DNA of 64,000 nucleotides. It comes from Oxyruncus cristatus (lineage: Eukaryota; Chordata; Aves; Passeriformes; Cotingidae). Positions within the stretch are counted from its first letter, which is position 1, and each line of letters starts with the position of its first letter. The translations under genes were made by a program, and so were the position numbers. Below the pieces are notes generated by a model. The model was given only the letters and a program-made list of their open reading frames with translations. It did no database searches and was not told the origin of the DNA. Where the stretch lies: contig VXAY01005274.1 in NCBI GenBank assembly GCA_013399855.1, positions 216,792-280,791 on the forward strand, read 5' to 3'. This document shows, in pieces, positions 32,625 to 43,640 of the stretch.

Positions 32625-32800
32625 CTAACAGTCTCCTCATTTGCATATCTAAATTCTCCGGTGCTGTAGCAGGAATGTGGCTGCTGCCGTGGGAGGCTGG
32701 TGTGAACTGCTGAGGATCTGCCACATTGCATTATGCATTTTTGTTGTTGTTTTAATGAATAAATTCCAGAGAAGGCAATCAGTAATTAGCTGCAATATGG
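32625..32800. promoter_or_regulatory. Candidate regulatory element with POU octamer
   Basis: Holds the canonical octamer ATTTGCAT at 32639-32646, then gcattatgcattttt about 80 bases later and cagtaattagctgc about 145 bases later. The sequence is repeat-free. This motif set is common in neural or developmental enhancers, but the assignment is inference. Confidence 0.3.
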
Positions 32801-33280
32801 CACGGTGTGGGAGCAGTGAGGAGATGTTAACTCGATCTGAAGGACCCATCTGTAGAACTTCCAGAACCGCAGCCCAGTCGTCACTACACACTAGAGGGAA
32901 CCTTTGGCAGCATTTCAGGGTGTTACGTGCCAAAAAGGTTCCTTTGGAAGATAGGAACGAACTGGAAGCATGGGGATTCACTGTGATAGGCCTGCCACAG
33001 GTAGGTAGCGTGGGGACAAGAAGCAGCTCAGTATGTTGGAGTCTGGGGTTTGAATAGATGAAAAAAAATTCTGAGCATATGCTAAACTATTCTCCACATG
33101 AATAACAGTTTCTAATTTGCTCGACACATCTCTAATCAACCTGGCAGCTTCTCTTCATAATTAACATCTTTATTTTGTTGCTTTCCAGAAGTGGAATGTC
33201 TGTCCTGGTTTGGAGGACTCGGCCTCTTGGTTTCAGGCGTGGGAAGCAGAGCCAAGCTCAGGTGTGGGAGGATAACCAAG

Positions 33281-33329
33281 AGAGCATCCTGTGATGGGAG
33301 GATGCTCTGGGGGAACAAGAGAGCATCCT
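33281..33329. repeat. Direct repeat with an inverted copy between
   Basis: AGAGCATCCT occurs at 33281-33290 and 33320-33329 (preceded by aaccaag and aacaag). Its exact reverse complement AGGATGCTCT lies between them at 33299-33308. The left direct copy and the inverted copy can form a 10-bp stem with an 8-base loop. Confidence 0.75.
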
Positions 33330-36300
33330 GCTGGGGTGAGACAGGCCAGCAGGAAAGCTGGGCTCCCCTGGGGCACATCCCCACTTTGCCTGTGCCAACG
33401 TGTGCTCACATATGGAGTCAGCAATGGACAGGGAGAGTAAGTTGTATTTGTTTGCTAATATGACAAGTGAAGCTCTGTTTGGAAAATGTGTGCTAAACAG
33501 AGACTGAGCCTTTTAGTGTGAGTGTTACTGCCTGGGTATAAATTATTACTGGTTGATGCAGCTTGTAAAACTGCCCCATCTCAGCACTGTAGCACCACTA
33601 ACACACATCGTGGTGTTTGGGCTCTTATGGTGAGGTTGGGCAAGGGGCCCACAGGTATTGTGGGACCTTTGGCAGTGATCAGTTCCCCTTGAGGGACATT
33701 TGTGTGCACAGGCTGCCACATGTGGTCTTCTCTGAGACACAGGAATGCAAACGTGGCTTTTGTAAAAGCATTTCTAAGTGTATCATCATTATCCCTCTAA
33801 ACTGAAATACATGTACTGTTCCTAGGTAATATGTTTGAAATCTCATTTTCAGAAAGCAAAATGTCTTGAGGGGTGTGTTCCTTGTCCCTGGCAGCTTCTC
33901 CAGACAAGAGGTGAACCCCGGATTCTGGTGCAGGTGTGATCAGCCATGGGTGTGGGAGGTGAGCAGGTGAGTGCTGCCCCAGCACCCTGGGACACCAATC
34001 TGCTGGGCCACCAGCCTGACTGTGATGGCACACGGGAAGATCAGCAGTTAGGAGAGCAACCGTGCCTCAAGCACTGGATTGCCTTGCACTCCCGTGGGTG
34101 GCAGAGCAGTACTGAGCTTTGGGCTATAGAGCATCTCTGCCCCACAGCTCCTCCCAGTCCGTGCCCTTGGAATCCTGGCACAGCATCCCACGGGAGTGTG
34201 AGTGGGTGGTGATGATCTGGCTGGAGCCCCCTGGCAGCGACTGCTTCCCAACAGGCACAGCCCTGGCCCACCTTGTCAGAGACTGCAGCCACCCAGGGCA
34301 GAACTGGAGAGCTGATGTTGGGGGGAGGGGGGTGCAGCACAGGTGGAATTTCTGGGTGGGAACCCCCATCCTTGGTGCCCATCAGCCAGGGAGGAAGCTT
34401 TCCACTTGCAGTCCCACCCCTGTGCTGCCTCACAGCAGAGGAACCACCTGCATGAATTATCCCCAGGATACAAGAGTTATTTTCCTCCCCCAGCTCCTCC
34501 TGCCTCCATGACCTAGTTACCGGCTCAGCACATGCCGGAAGCCACGGGAGGGAAAAAACAGATTTCTATTTAATAAGAGAAGTTGATTACTATTTTAAGC
34601 CCCTTATCACGTAGAAGCATTTCAAGCTCAAACACCCCACTCATCTCTAATGGTGAGGTAACTATAAAGGCTTCTCCCTCCCCACCCTGCAGTTTGACAG
34701 TACCGGTGTTTCAGGCAATTAAAATCCCTTCGTGTGTCTCCAGTGTACCTGTTGTAGTCGCTGTGTTCTCAGTATCTGTTCACACTTGAAACAGCAACTT
34801 ATCTTGTTTGGAGGAGGCTTTATAGGTTGTTTTACCTATAAACAAGGTGCGAGGTGAATATTTCAGATGGATAAATTTAATTAAATGAGAGCTGAGTTAC
34901 TGTCTTGCTTTGGGACAGAGGCAAGGAAAGCCCCAGTGCTGGGTAACTCATGCAGATAAAATGCAGGTTCTTTTTTCTGTGCTTTAGAAGGAAGCTGCAG
35001 CCTTTCCCTGAGCACTCCCTGGGCAGGTTACGAATATGCTGGAAATGCCAGTCCTCAGCTTCAGAGGGTCAGGATGTGCATTTCCTGAATGCTGAGATGT
35101 GGGGAGGGTGTGTGGCACTGCCATGGCTCCCGGGGACCCCAGTGCTGCCAGGAGGATGTGGGGGCTCTGCCACAGCTCTCTGAGGCTGGGCAGCAGCTTT
35201 CAGGCTGCCCTGAGGAGTGCAGGGAAGGAGCTGAGGTGAGGGCTGGGATCCTTTGGGACTAGGGGGCTAAAGTTTTAGAGGTCTTGCTTAGGCAGAGCTC
35301 CTAGACCTGCCCCAGTTCTAGCCCTTCTCTGAATGCTTTGCAAACTGAGCTTGGTCTTCAGTTAAATGTGAGTGCAAAGTTCTTCCTTCCCTGCGACTTC
35401 AGCAAATCTGTAAAATGTGACCTATGCTTCAATTCTTGATTAAAGGAGGTATATTTTATATTCAAGTACTCCCAGATAGCAGGGCCTTTACCGAGTTACA
35501 CAAGGGCTGGAGTAAAACTTCAGATCCAGGCAGTTTGCACGGTGCAAACCGAGACCACCAGGGGTCTGGGGAGCACTGAGGGCAGCTCTGCTGCAGATCA
35601 TTCTCCACCTTTTCGCCAGCCTTGTCTTTGAGTGGCAAATCAGACCTAGAAGGGAGGAAAGTGCACTTTAGGTTGGACCTTTTTTTTTTCCCTGAGTACT
35701 TAACAAAAGCTCATCGGGTGATGGCTGTGTTGCCACAGGACAACTGGAGTGTGTGGTGGCTTGGCTGAGGGTCGGTCCCCTCTGAAGGTAGTGAGGATGA
35801 GCACCCACAGGCTCCAGCTGAGCTCAGCCCCCTCCTGGGGAACAGCCCCCCGGGTGGGCAGTGCTGAACCCCCAGCACAGCTGCAGAACCCCAGTCCCAG
35901 GGGAGCGCTCTGATGGTTCCCTGTGACCTGGAGATGCTGTCTCAGGGACAGGCAGCAGCCAGTGACTGGGCACAGGAAGCCCAAATGGCAGCTGTGGTGC
36001 AATTTGAACAGAGAAGTTGTGCAAAGAAAACTGGGGAAAGGCCCCTCAGTCCCGCAGCGCTGCTCCCGTTGCCTTTCGTTGTTCCCAGAGGAGCAAAGAG
36101 ATTGCCAGTTGCTCTTGCTTTCCCCAGGGTGCTGCTGTGGATATTTACAACTGAATAAACATTTCTCCCCTGCAACCTCTATTTGTGTTTTGATCTTTCC
36201 AGCAGCTGCACGTCTGTTCCATCAGCAGTCACTCCATGTGGAGCAGAGAGCAGAGCAATGCCACTGTGTCTGGCCAGAGATGGACAGCAGGACCCTGGAC

Positions 36301-37141
36301 CAGGAGAAGGTAGACTGCATTTTTGTCATGGTGTCACTGACAGGGATGGCTTGGGAGCTGGAACATAATGTACAAAATATGCCAAGGAATGAAGTGCTTT
36401 TGTTCATTTTCCAGTGCTCCCACTCATTACTTGGGATGAAATCTCTCCAACCCCCCTCTGTAGAACAATGTAGGGTGTACCTCCTCACCCCAGCAGCTCT
36501 CCCTGCAGAGGCTCTCCTTTGGGAGCAGCATAAGGAAGGATCCTCTGCCTGGAGAAAAAGGTTCTGTGCATCTGCCAGTGTGTGACACACTCAGCAAGTG
36601 ACAGCAGGAATGGTTGGGATGCATTTGGCATTTCCTGATGTGCTTTGAAAGCTGTGTACAAATTCAAATCAGAGAAAGCAACAGGCCCAGGTGCACAGTA
36701 CTAATTTTATATTACAATTTCTTTCAGATAAATTACTCCTGTGAGTTCCTAATAAAAGCAGATGGTGGCCTGTGTCAGGATTAGTGAACAATTCTGATAA
36801 CAGGAGCAGCTATTTTTAGTTTCGTGTTATTCCAGTTCAGCCTCACATCAGGTTGCATTAAACTTGGAGGATACAAATAGGATCCATGGGTATTCATTTG
36901 CTTTGCAGCATTCCAAAGCCATCTCCTCTGCTTGGCAGGGTGGGTGGGATGAGGGGGTGGCTGGGGACAGGTTATTTGTCAAGTCTCAAGCAGCACTTGT
37001 CACTTGGTGTGCTCGTAGCTGGTGTGGAAACATTAATTAGGGGGGTGAGCTCTAGCCAAGTGTTGAGCACAGAAAAAGGCCACCAAGGACATGGATTAAG
37101 GAGCCTTCCCTGCAGGAAACACCTCCCACTACTGGAGCAGT

Positions 37142-37165
37142 GGGTTGGGTGTGCAGGAGGGTGGG
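37142..37165 (+). other. G-rich run, non-canonical G-quadruplex candidate
   Basis: Four GGG runs at 37142, 37147, 37159 and 37163 with loops of 2, 9 and 1 bases. The middle loop exceeds the usual limit of seven, so folding is uncertain. Confidence 0.3.
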
Positions 37166-37374
37166 TGGCAGCCCCTGGGGGGCTGGGAGGACTCAACGGG
37201 GCAGATGATCTCTGTGGAAGGAGATGAGTTGTTCCCTGTGTGTCAGCACTGTCCTTTGGACATGGCAGAAGCTGGAGGAAACCCGAGAGGTTGAGGGATG
37301 TGTCCTGTGTCAGGAGGGATGGAAGCTCAGAGGCACAGCACTGTCTGTCCTGTGTCCTTCCCAGTTGTCTTTGT

Positions 37375-37650
37375 TACAGAATCACAGAATGGTTTGCGTT
37401 GGAAGGGAACTTAAGGCTCATCTCATTCCACGCCCTGCCACGGGCAGGGACACCTTCCACTATCCCCAGTTGCTCCAAGCCCCATCCAACCTGGCCTTGA
37501 ACATTTCCGGGGATGGGGCAGCCACAGCTCCTCTGGGCAACCTGTGCCAGGGCCTCACCACCCTCAAGGGAAGAATTTCTTCCCAATGTCCAATCTAACC
37601 CTGCCCTCTGGCAGTGTGAAGCCATCCCCCGTTGTCCTTCCACTATATTC
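37375..37650 (-). mobile_element. CR1: CR1 LINE fragment, 3' end
   Basis: Begins acagaatcacagaatgg and continues through ccacgggcagggacacc, tccaacctggccttgaac, ggcagccacagctcctc and 'cagggcctcaccaccctc', then gaatttcttcccaatg, ctaaccctgccctctgg and gttgtccttccactat. About 275 bp and the best-preserved minus-oriented copy. The frames at 37224-37598, 37374-37655 and 37513-37761 derive from it in part. Confidence 0.95.
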
Positions 37651-40600
37651 AACATATATTTGAATTTTTTCCCGTGTAATGTGAAGCCTTTCCAAGGGGA
37701 GTTCTCTGTGAGTGGTGAGATCTGGGGTGCTGTGTGGGAAGCTTATCTAATGAAGTCCTGAGCTATTCTAGACTAGAGCAGCTTTTCAGAAACTTCATTT
37801 CATCATTTCAACAGTTACCATTTGGAATTATATTATAGAAAGTTTCAGTTTCTCCCAAAGCAACTTAAGTGAGGGGAAATACAATGTAAACACAGAAAAC
37901 CCCATGTTTTTCCCTCTTAGTTTAAAGCACAGAGAATAAGCTTTATAGTGATTCTTGAATTTTGTAAGGTTTTAATTTCACTGACACCCTTTTTCAGAAT
38001 TCTAGATTTTATCGACTAATAGTTGCTTTGACATTTAGGGTGCTGCTACAAACAATTTAATCTATTTCTACCAATTTTTGTCTTTGTGGGAAAAAGTTTT
38101 ATTTCGGCTCTCATTATCTGAAAGTGATTTGCAGAAAAAGTGCTATTAGGAAAACGAGGCTGATGGCACTTGGGGTGAGCTGAGCGCGCTGTTAAGCAAA
38201 TCAGAAATTAGTGTAAATTTCTTTCATTTGACTTCATTTGCTGCAGATCAAGTTTGATACTAATGATAAAAACTAGACCAAGCTTTTCAATATATTGAGG
38301 AGTTTCTGCGCAGTGAAACTGACGTGGCAGGAGAAAACTTTGGCTATTTTATTTTTCTGATCTAAATTGGAATAATTTTAATAGTTCTATTATCTCTTCA
38401 AACCAAGGTGCAGTCTTGTCTGAGAAGTAATACGTTAAGCTGCTGCTGACTAGCACAATAGCAATAAATAAATAATGCAGAAGGAGGAGAGTAAAAAATT
38501 CAGGAAAGTATGAGACCCCCCCCAAGAACATTCCTGAGGAGTTGTTACTTGGAGGCTCCCTCAAAGGAGTTTGGTTGCAGCAGTAGCCCCCACTGGAACA
38601 CTTTTGCCTCAGAAACCAATGTAGTGTTTACAAGGTAAATGATCATTTTCTATTTTCTCAAAAGGCTTTCAGTTCTGCTGTGTTGAGCCAGGAGTAAGCC
38701 CTGATAGATGGGTTGGACAGTGCTGCCCCAGCTCCACTCTCCTCATCCAAAGTCAACCAAAGTGACAGCAGGTTCATATGAGAGCTGGTTTATTCTGATG
38801 AAGTCCTAAATGTCTTGAATGCTCTGGGAACATACTGGGGAGTTCTGAGGAGCTGCAGAGAAGCCTGGTGATTTCAGGAGGAGGGTGAGTACTTGGGAGA
38901 TACATGGATGAGTAGTGCTAAAGTCCCAAATCACTCCTACAGCTGGACCTGAGAGAAGGGGAGTCTGGGTGGGAGGTGAGACAGGACACGTGGTTCAGAA
39001 TGGGCTGAAAGTGAAGCAGAAGACAAGGTTCATGTTCAGTATCTCCTCACCCAAGACAGCTGAGTGCTGAAGGCTCACTTCACCTTAGTTTTCTTCCCAT
39101 CCTCTCATTGGATGTGATTAAACAGGAATTCTTCCACTGCCTCCCTCAGCGTATAACAAAATGTACTTTGATTTGAGAATGGGATGCAATTTTAACTAGA
39201 ATAGTGGAAAGCATGTCAGTCGTTTAATAGTTGTAAAATTAGAAGGAAAGAAAACCCCTAAGAGACAGGAAAATAGCTGCTATTAAAGTGATAGAATAAT
39301 CTTACTCCGCAATGGTATTCTGCAGTTGAAGCAGCTCTCTGCAGCCGGTGTCTGTCAAACCCCATCAGGATGGAAGGTGACATTATGAAGTCTCCAGATA
39401 TATTTTCACGTAATTTAGCTGATTTGTGTCATTTGATAAATTGCATGTTTGTAAAATCAATGTTCCTCACTGCGTGTATTCTCGTGCTTTGGCAGTGCCG
39501 CGGTTCTGTGCTGGAGACAACAGCAGTGATTGTAAGAGCTGTCACTTCATGAGATCTTACCCCCTTCTGGTGAAAACCCCTGTTCATTGTCCAGCAGGCC
39601 TGGTATAAAACTTAATGAGATCCATGAAAGTACATGAGGTGAGTCTTTAATTTTGCTTAATAACATCTCTGTTATTTTTTGAAATGTGAGATATAAGAAG
39701 GAGAACGAAATCCCAGTGAGAGGTGAAGGCACAGGCTCTTGTTCTCTGGCTTGCAGCACTTAGAGCAGGGAAGGTGTGTTAGTTTCTGGTGTGATGGGCA
39801 GAGCTCAGCCCTAGAGTGCTTGAGCTGAGCAGGTCACAAGTAAGAGGACCCAGCCCAGCCCTCACCCCGCAGTGCTCCCCATCTCCTCCTGAGGCTGAGG
39901 ACGGGTTGAGTTGATCTCATGAGTCCAGGGAATATTCAGCAGTGGTGAGTTGGACCCAAAGCTGTTGGGTGCTTGGGTTTGCAGAGGAACCCTATGTTTG
40001 TGCCAGGCTCTCCAGCGCAGTGGTAAGTGGGCATTTAGGCTTTGGCAGATGAATGCCATAACTAATCCTGTGAAGATTTAGATAAGCTTGTCAGATAAAC
40101 TGGCTTGGAGAGGAACTTTTAACAGTTCTATTTTAGCTCCAGATGCAAAGTTCAATGACTTTCCTGATGACCCAGCATAATGCCTGACTTGTTTAGTAAA
40201 AAAATCCCAATAAAAATGCAGCTTAAAAGTGAATTCCTAAAGACTTGTATCAGGTATTGTGTTTTTGATCACAGATAACAGGTATTAAGTAATAATAGTG
40301 TGCAGCTCTGGGCTGCCTAATTTTCAACACACCAGTGATGGATGCAGGATTTTAACAGCATCACTTGAGCTATGCTGCATAGTCAAGACCCCATCTACTG
40401 AAGAAAAAAACCCATCCATTTAAATAGTCCACATGAATAGATTTGGTCCCTCGTTGTAATTTAACTCAAGTTTTCAAATGTGCCTTTGTTGTTCCAAAAA
40501 AGGGAGAACAGTGTGAATAACTCCGAAATGTGACATTGCATAATTAAACGTATTTCTGGCTGTATCCATCTATCTAGCTGTCTATCAAACCCCGCAGCTT

Positions 40601-41637
40601 TCCTTCCCTGGAACAGCAGAAGGCTGGCAGTGCTTTCCACGCCAACGTGTTGGAAACCTTGGCTGGTCCCCTGCGATCGTAAGCTGGTGGGTGGGAGGGA
40701 AGGCACAACAAATTTGGTGCTGTGGCTTCACTGCCAGAGAACTGAAGAAGATGAAGTTTGTCAGCCCACTTTTGGGGAAAATAACCGAAAGATATTTAGA
40801 AGAAGTGGATTAAAATTCGTCATCCTGACCCGACTCTTGCAGGGAGGCGTTTCCCATCCCTACAGCCAAGCTCTCCCATCAGCTGTTGGATCTGGAGTAT
40901 CAAGGATATAAATCAAATCCATATGATGAAGGAAAATCACATGGGAAACACAGACTTTCAGAGACATCTTAATGGTAGGTTAAATTCTGGTTCTAAGACT
41001 GAGAGTTGAAAGAAAGTGCAACGTAATTCTGGATTACAGGTGTTGAGTGCAGAGCAATTGCAGTTGTTTCTCCATGTACATCCCTTGTCAGTGTCTACTG
41101 GGGACCTGCTCACCACGCCAGGTCTGGGGAGATGGAGATAACTCAAGGAGAAGATAAAATGGTTAAATCCGGGGTAGGATTTATGGGGAAATATAAAAGA
41201 ATTAAGTATGTATTGCCTGGCTAAATGAAGACTTGAAGGGAAGTACAACTCTTTTTATGAGCATTTCAGGGCTACAAATGCCAAGGACTGGAAGGTCCAT
41301 TCAGCACGTCCCAGGCAGAATTGCTGAGAGTAACGAGATGATACTCAGAAAAAGTAAATTTTCAAATGCTGGTGATGTCACATGATCAGGCTGAGTTATA
41401 AGGGAAAACCAAACTCTAACAGCATGGAGATGACAGGGATGTCTGAGATCTGTGAAGACCCTTTTTAGTCTTCGGTTTCTCAGTTCCCAAAGTCCTTCCA
41501 TGGAGACCCTGCACACCGTGCAGAAAGGTGGACAGCTCTCCCTTCCCTGCCAGCAGAGGAATTCTGAGTTAGATCCACCTGCATGAGGACTCCAGCAATG
41601 GGGACCAGACTGAAAGGTTGCGGTGGGTTCAGTCTGA

Positions 41638-41655
41638 TTTTTTTTTTTTTTTTTT
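41638..41655. repeat. Poly-T tract
   Basis: Eighteen consecutive T followed by CCCC. Low complexity. Confidence 0.85.
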
Positions 41656-42801
41656 CCCCTGAAGCCAGTGGGATTTTTCATTGAATTCCAAGGCTCTTGA
41701 ATTAAACCTATTGTGAGAACCTCCCTTAACTCAGCAGCAGCAGTTTGGATTTTTCCCCTCTCTCTTCCCTTAAACCTCTTCCTGCCCACGGAGGAGCCTT
41801 GCTGCACTTTTCCCAGCTACCCTTCTTATGTATCCAGGCCATTGCTGGTGCTGAGACCCCACTCTGAGTGCCCAGGTGTACTGGAGGACGTGGGCAGGTG
41901 CCCCAGCATCGCCGTGCCCATGGGCAGGAGCAGTGCCCTGGCTGCCAGCCTGGGCCTGGGAAATGGCTGGGCAAGAAAAGATCTGCGCTGTGAGAGAGGG
42001 GGCTGGCGGGGCAGAACGAGGTTTCTGCTGGAAACAGCTCTACACAGCTGATTTTTTTTATGTATTTCTGTTGTCTTTACAAAAATGAAGCTCCAGGTAG
42101 CGATCCTGCGTCTGACAGAATGATCAGTAAATGACTTTGCTTCCAGGGTTTTGGTGCCATTTTTCCTGAGCTGCCTGTAAAATGGACGGTGAATCTTTTC
42201 ATGCCCGGCTCGAGGTGCTGAGATCCAAATCTGTTCTGGAAATGGTCTCTCTGACAGCCCTTTTATTGGCAATGGAGCCGATAAATGAGAAGCCTGTGCG
42301 GGAGATGAACCGGCTGCCCCGCGCGATGCCAAGCGGGAGCTGATGGATTCTGCACGGACAACCGGGCGACCCTTCTGCCATCCACCCTCATTATGCTCCT
42401 GTCAGATGTTCAATTAGAGTGACAGGGTCCCAAATTCCCAAAGATCTCTGTTTAGTCTTAGAAGATTAAAGGGTGGCAACTATTTTCAATATGATTATCA
42501 TCATTATCTCTGGGAGATTTTATACTTCAGAAGTCAAAGTCATAATAGCCCAGCTCACTGCAATTATTTGCAAATTGCCTTAATGTATTTTCCAAAAGCT
42601 CTTTTGGCACTTTGCAATTTATTTATTTGCTAAGCCAATAACACATTAAAATGCTAAAATGTCTCAGAATCTCTGTGAAGCCAGTCTGGTGGGAACTTGC
42701 ATGGACTTTGCCAGCGTCCCCTTTACCCACCATCCTTTTTTTTCTATGTTAAAATACCACTTCTTGGTTCTCTCTCTGATAACAAAACTTGAAGGATTCC
42801 C

Positions 42802-43211
42802 TTTTTTTTTTTTTTTTTGAAATCGAAGGGAATTTGTTAATGTTACATTAGCTCTCTGTGCTGATGGAAATGTTTGTGAAAACATAGGCTTAAACCAACA
42901 TAAGAAATATGCAGACACACACAAAAACTGCAGTTTCTCAAAAACTGCAATTTTTTTTTCTAGAAGCGTGCTTTCAAGTGAAATTCTTGATGTGCCANTT
43001 AAAGATTTCCTTTTTTTTTTTTTTTTTTTTTTGAAATCGAAGGGAATTTGTTAATGTTACATTAGCTCTCTGTGCTGATGGAAATGTTTGTGAAAACATA
43101 GGCTTAAACCAACATAAGAAATATGCAGACACACACAAAAACTGCAGTTTCTCAAAAACTGCAATTTTTTTTTCTAGAAGCGTGCTTTAAAGTGAAATTC
43201 TTGATGTGCCA
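42802..43211. repeat. 214-bp tandem duplication, probably an assembly artefact
   Basis: Positions 42819-42997 recur at 43033-43211 with a constant offset of 214 and one mismatch by eye (C at 42975, A at 43189). Each copy is preceded by a poly-T run of different length (17 T at 42802-42818; 22 T at 43011-43032) and by a similar word, aaggattccc and aaagatttcc. A lone N (42998) sits at the end of copy one. Near-identity plus the N at the junction points to a false duplication made when a contig end was joined across the T-run. A recent real duplication is the alternative. Confidence 0.9.
42998..42998. other. Single ambiguous base (N)
   Basis: The only isolated N in the window. It lies at the exact right end of the first copy of the 214-bp duplication, so it marks a join. 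Confidence 0.97.
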
Positions 43212-43439
43212 AGGAATGGAAGTAGCCCACCATCAAGAAGCAGTGTAGAGGTGACTCTCCAGTGGGGTCCAGTTTCTCTCTTGCAGAAGCCAAGAGTCTC
43301 AGGAGAGCGACCTGGGTGGTTTCGGGCAGCGTTGGTGAATACGGCTGTTTGGATCCTGGCCACATCTATTGCCTTTATTCTTGTCCTTAATGGTGAGTAG
43401 AGAGTAAGGGACAATGTGCCCTGTGCATTAAATTGAAAC

Positions 43440-43640
43440 TACCCCAAATAGCTTCTAAAACACGCTCAGCCAATTGTTCAAGAGTAATTTACAGACCAAG
43501 AGTTGCGGTGCAATAATTGTGAATAATGAGGAAACCACGGCAAAAATGGTAAATAGCTTGCAGACATTTTAGGAACAGAAAATGAGGCTAAATTCATTGA
43601 ATAAATTAATTGCTGTGGATTATTCTCTCGGCTTTAATCT
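43440..43640. promoter_or_regulatory. Candidate conserved non-coding element
   Basis: Unique AT-rich sequence with agccaattgttc, gagtaatttac, caataattgtgaataatgag, a RUNX-like gaaaccacgg, and ataaattaattgctgtgg within 200 bases. No repeat and no supported frame. The motif density suggests an enhancer-like element; this is inference. Confidence 0.3.

Larger units (their letters stand above)
32292..37374. other. Unique non-coding DNA
   Basis: About 5 kb with no recognised gene. Includes an octamer-containing element (about 32625-32800), a direct-plus-inverted repeat (33281-33329), an AT-rich stretch (about 34560-34680) and G-rich runs (34320-34332, 37142-37165). The 220-codon plus frame at 35923-36585 is one of the longest in the window but has no motif, lacks a credible start context, and is opposed by long minus-strand frames. 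Confidence 0.45.

Noticed and set aside
34320..34332. GGGGGGAGGGGGG as a G-quadruplex
   Set aside because: Only two G blocks with a single-base separator; intramolecular folding is possible but less clear than the motif at 57526-57551.
35923..36585. 220-codon plus-strand open frame as a gene
   Set aside because: No domain, signal or membrane pattern; long frames also run on the opposite strand over the same bases (36222-36590); splice context is poor. Treated as chance in GC-rich DNA.
37224..37598. 124-codon frame as a gene
   Set aside because: Its second half is CR1-derived and the first half has no motif.
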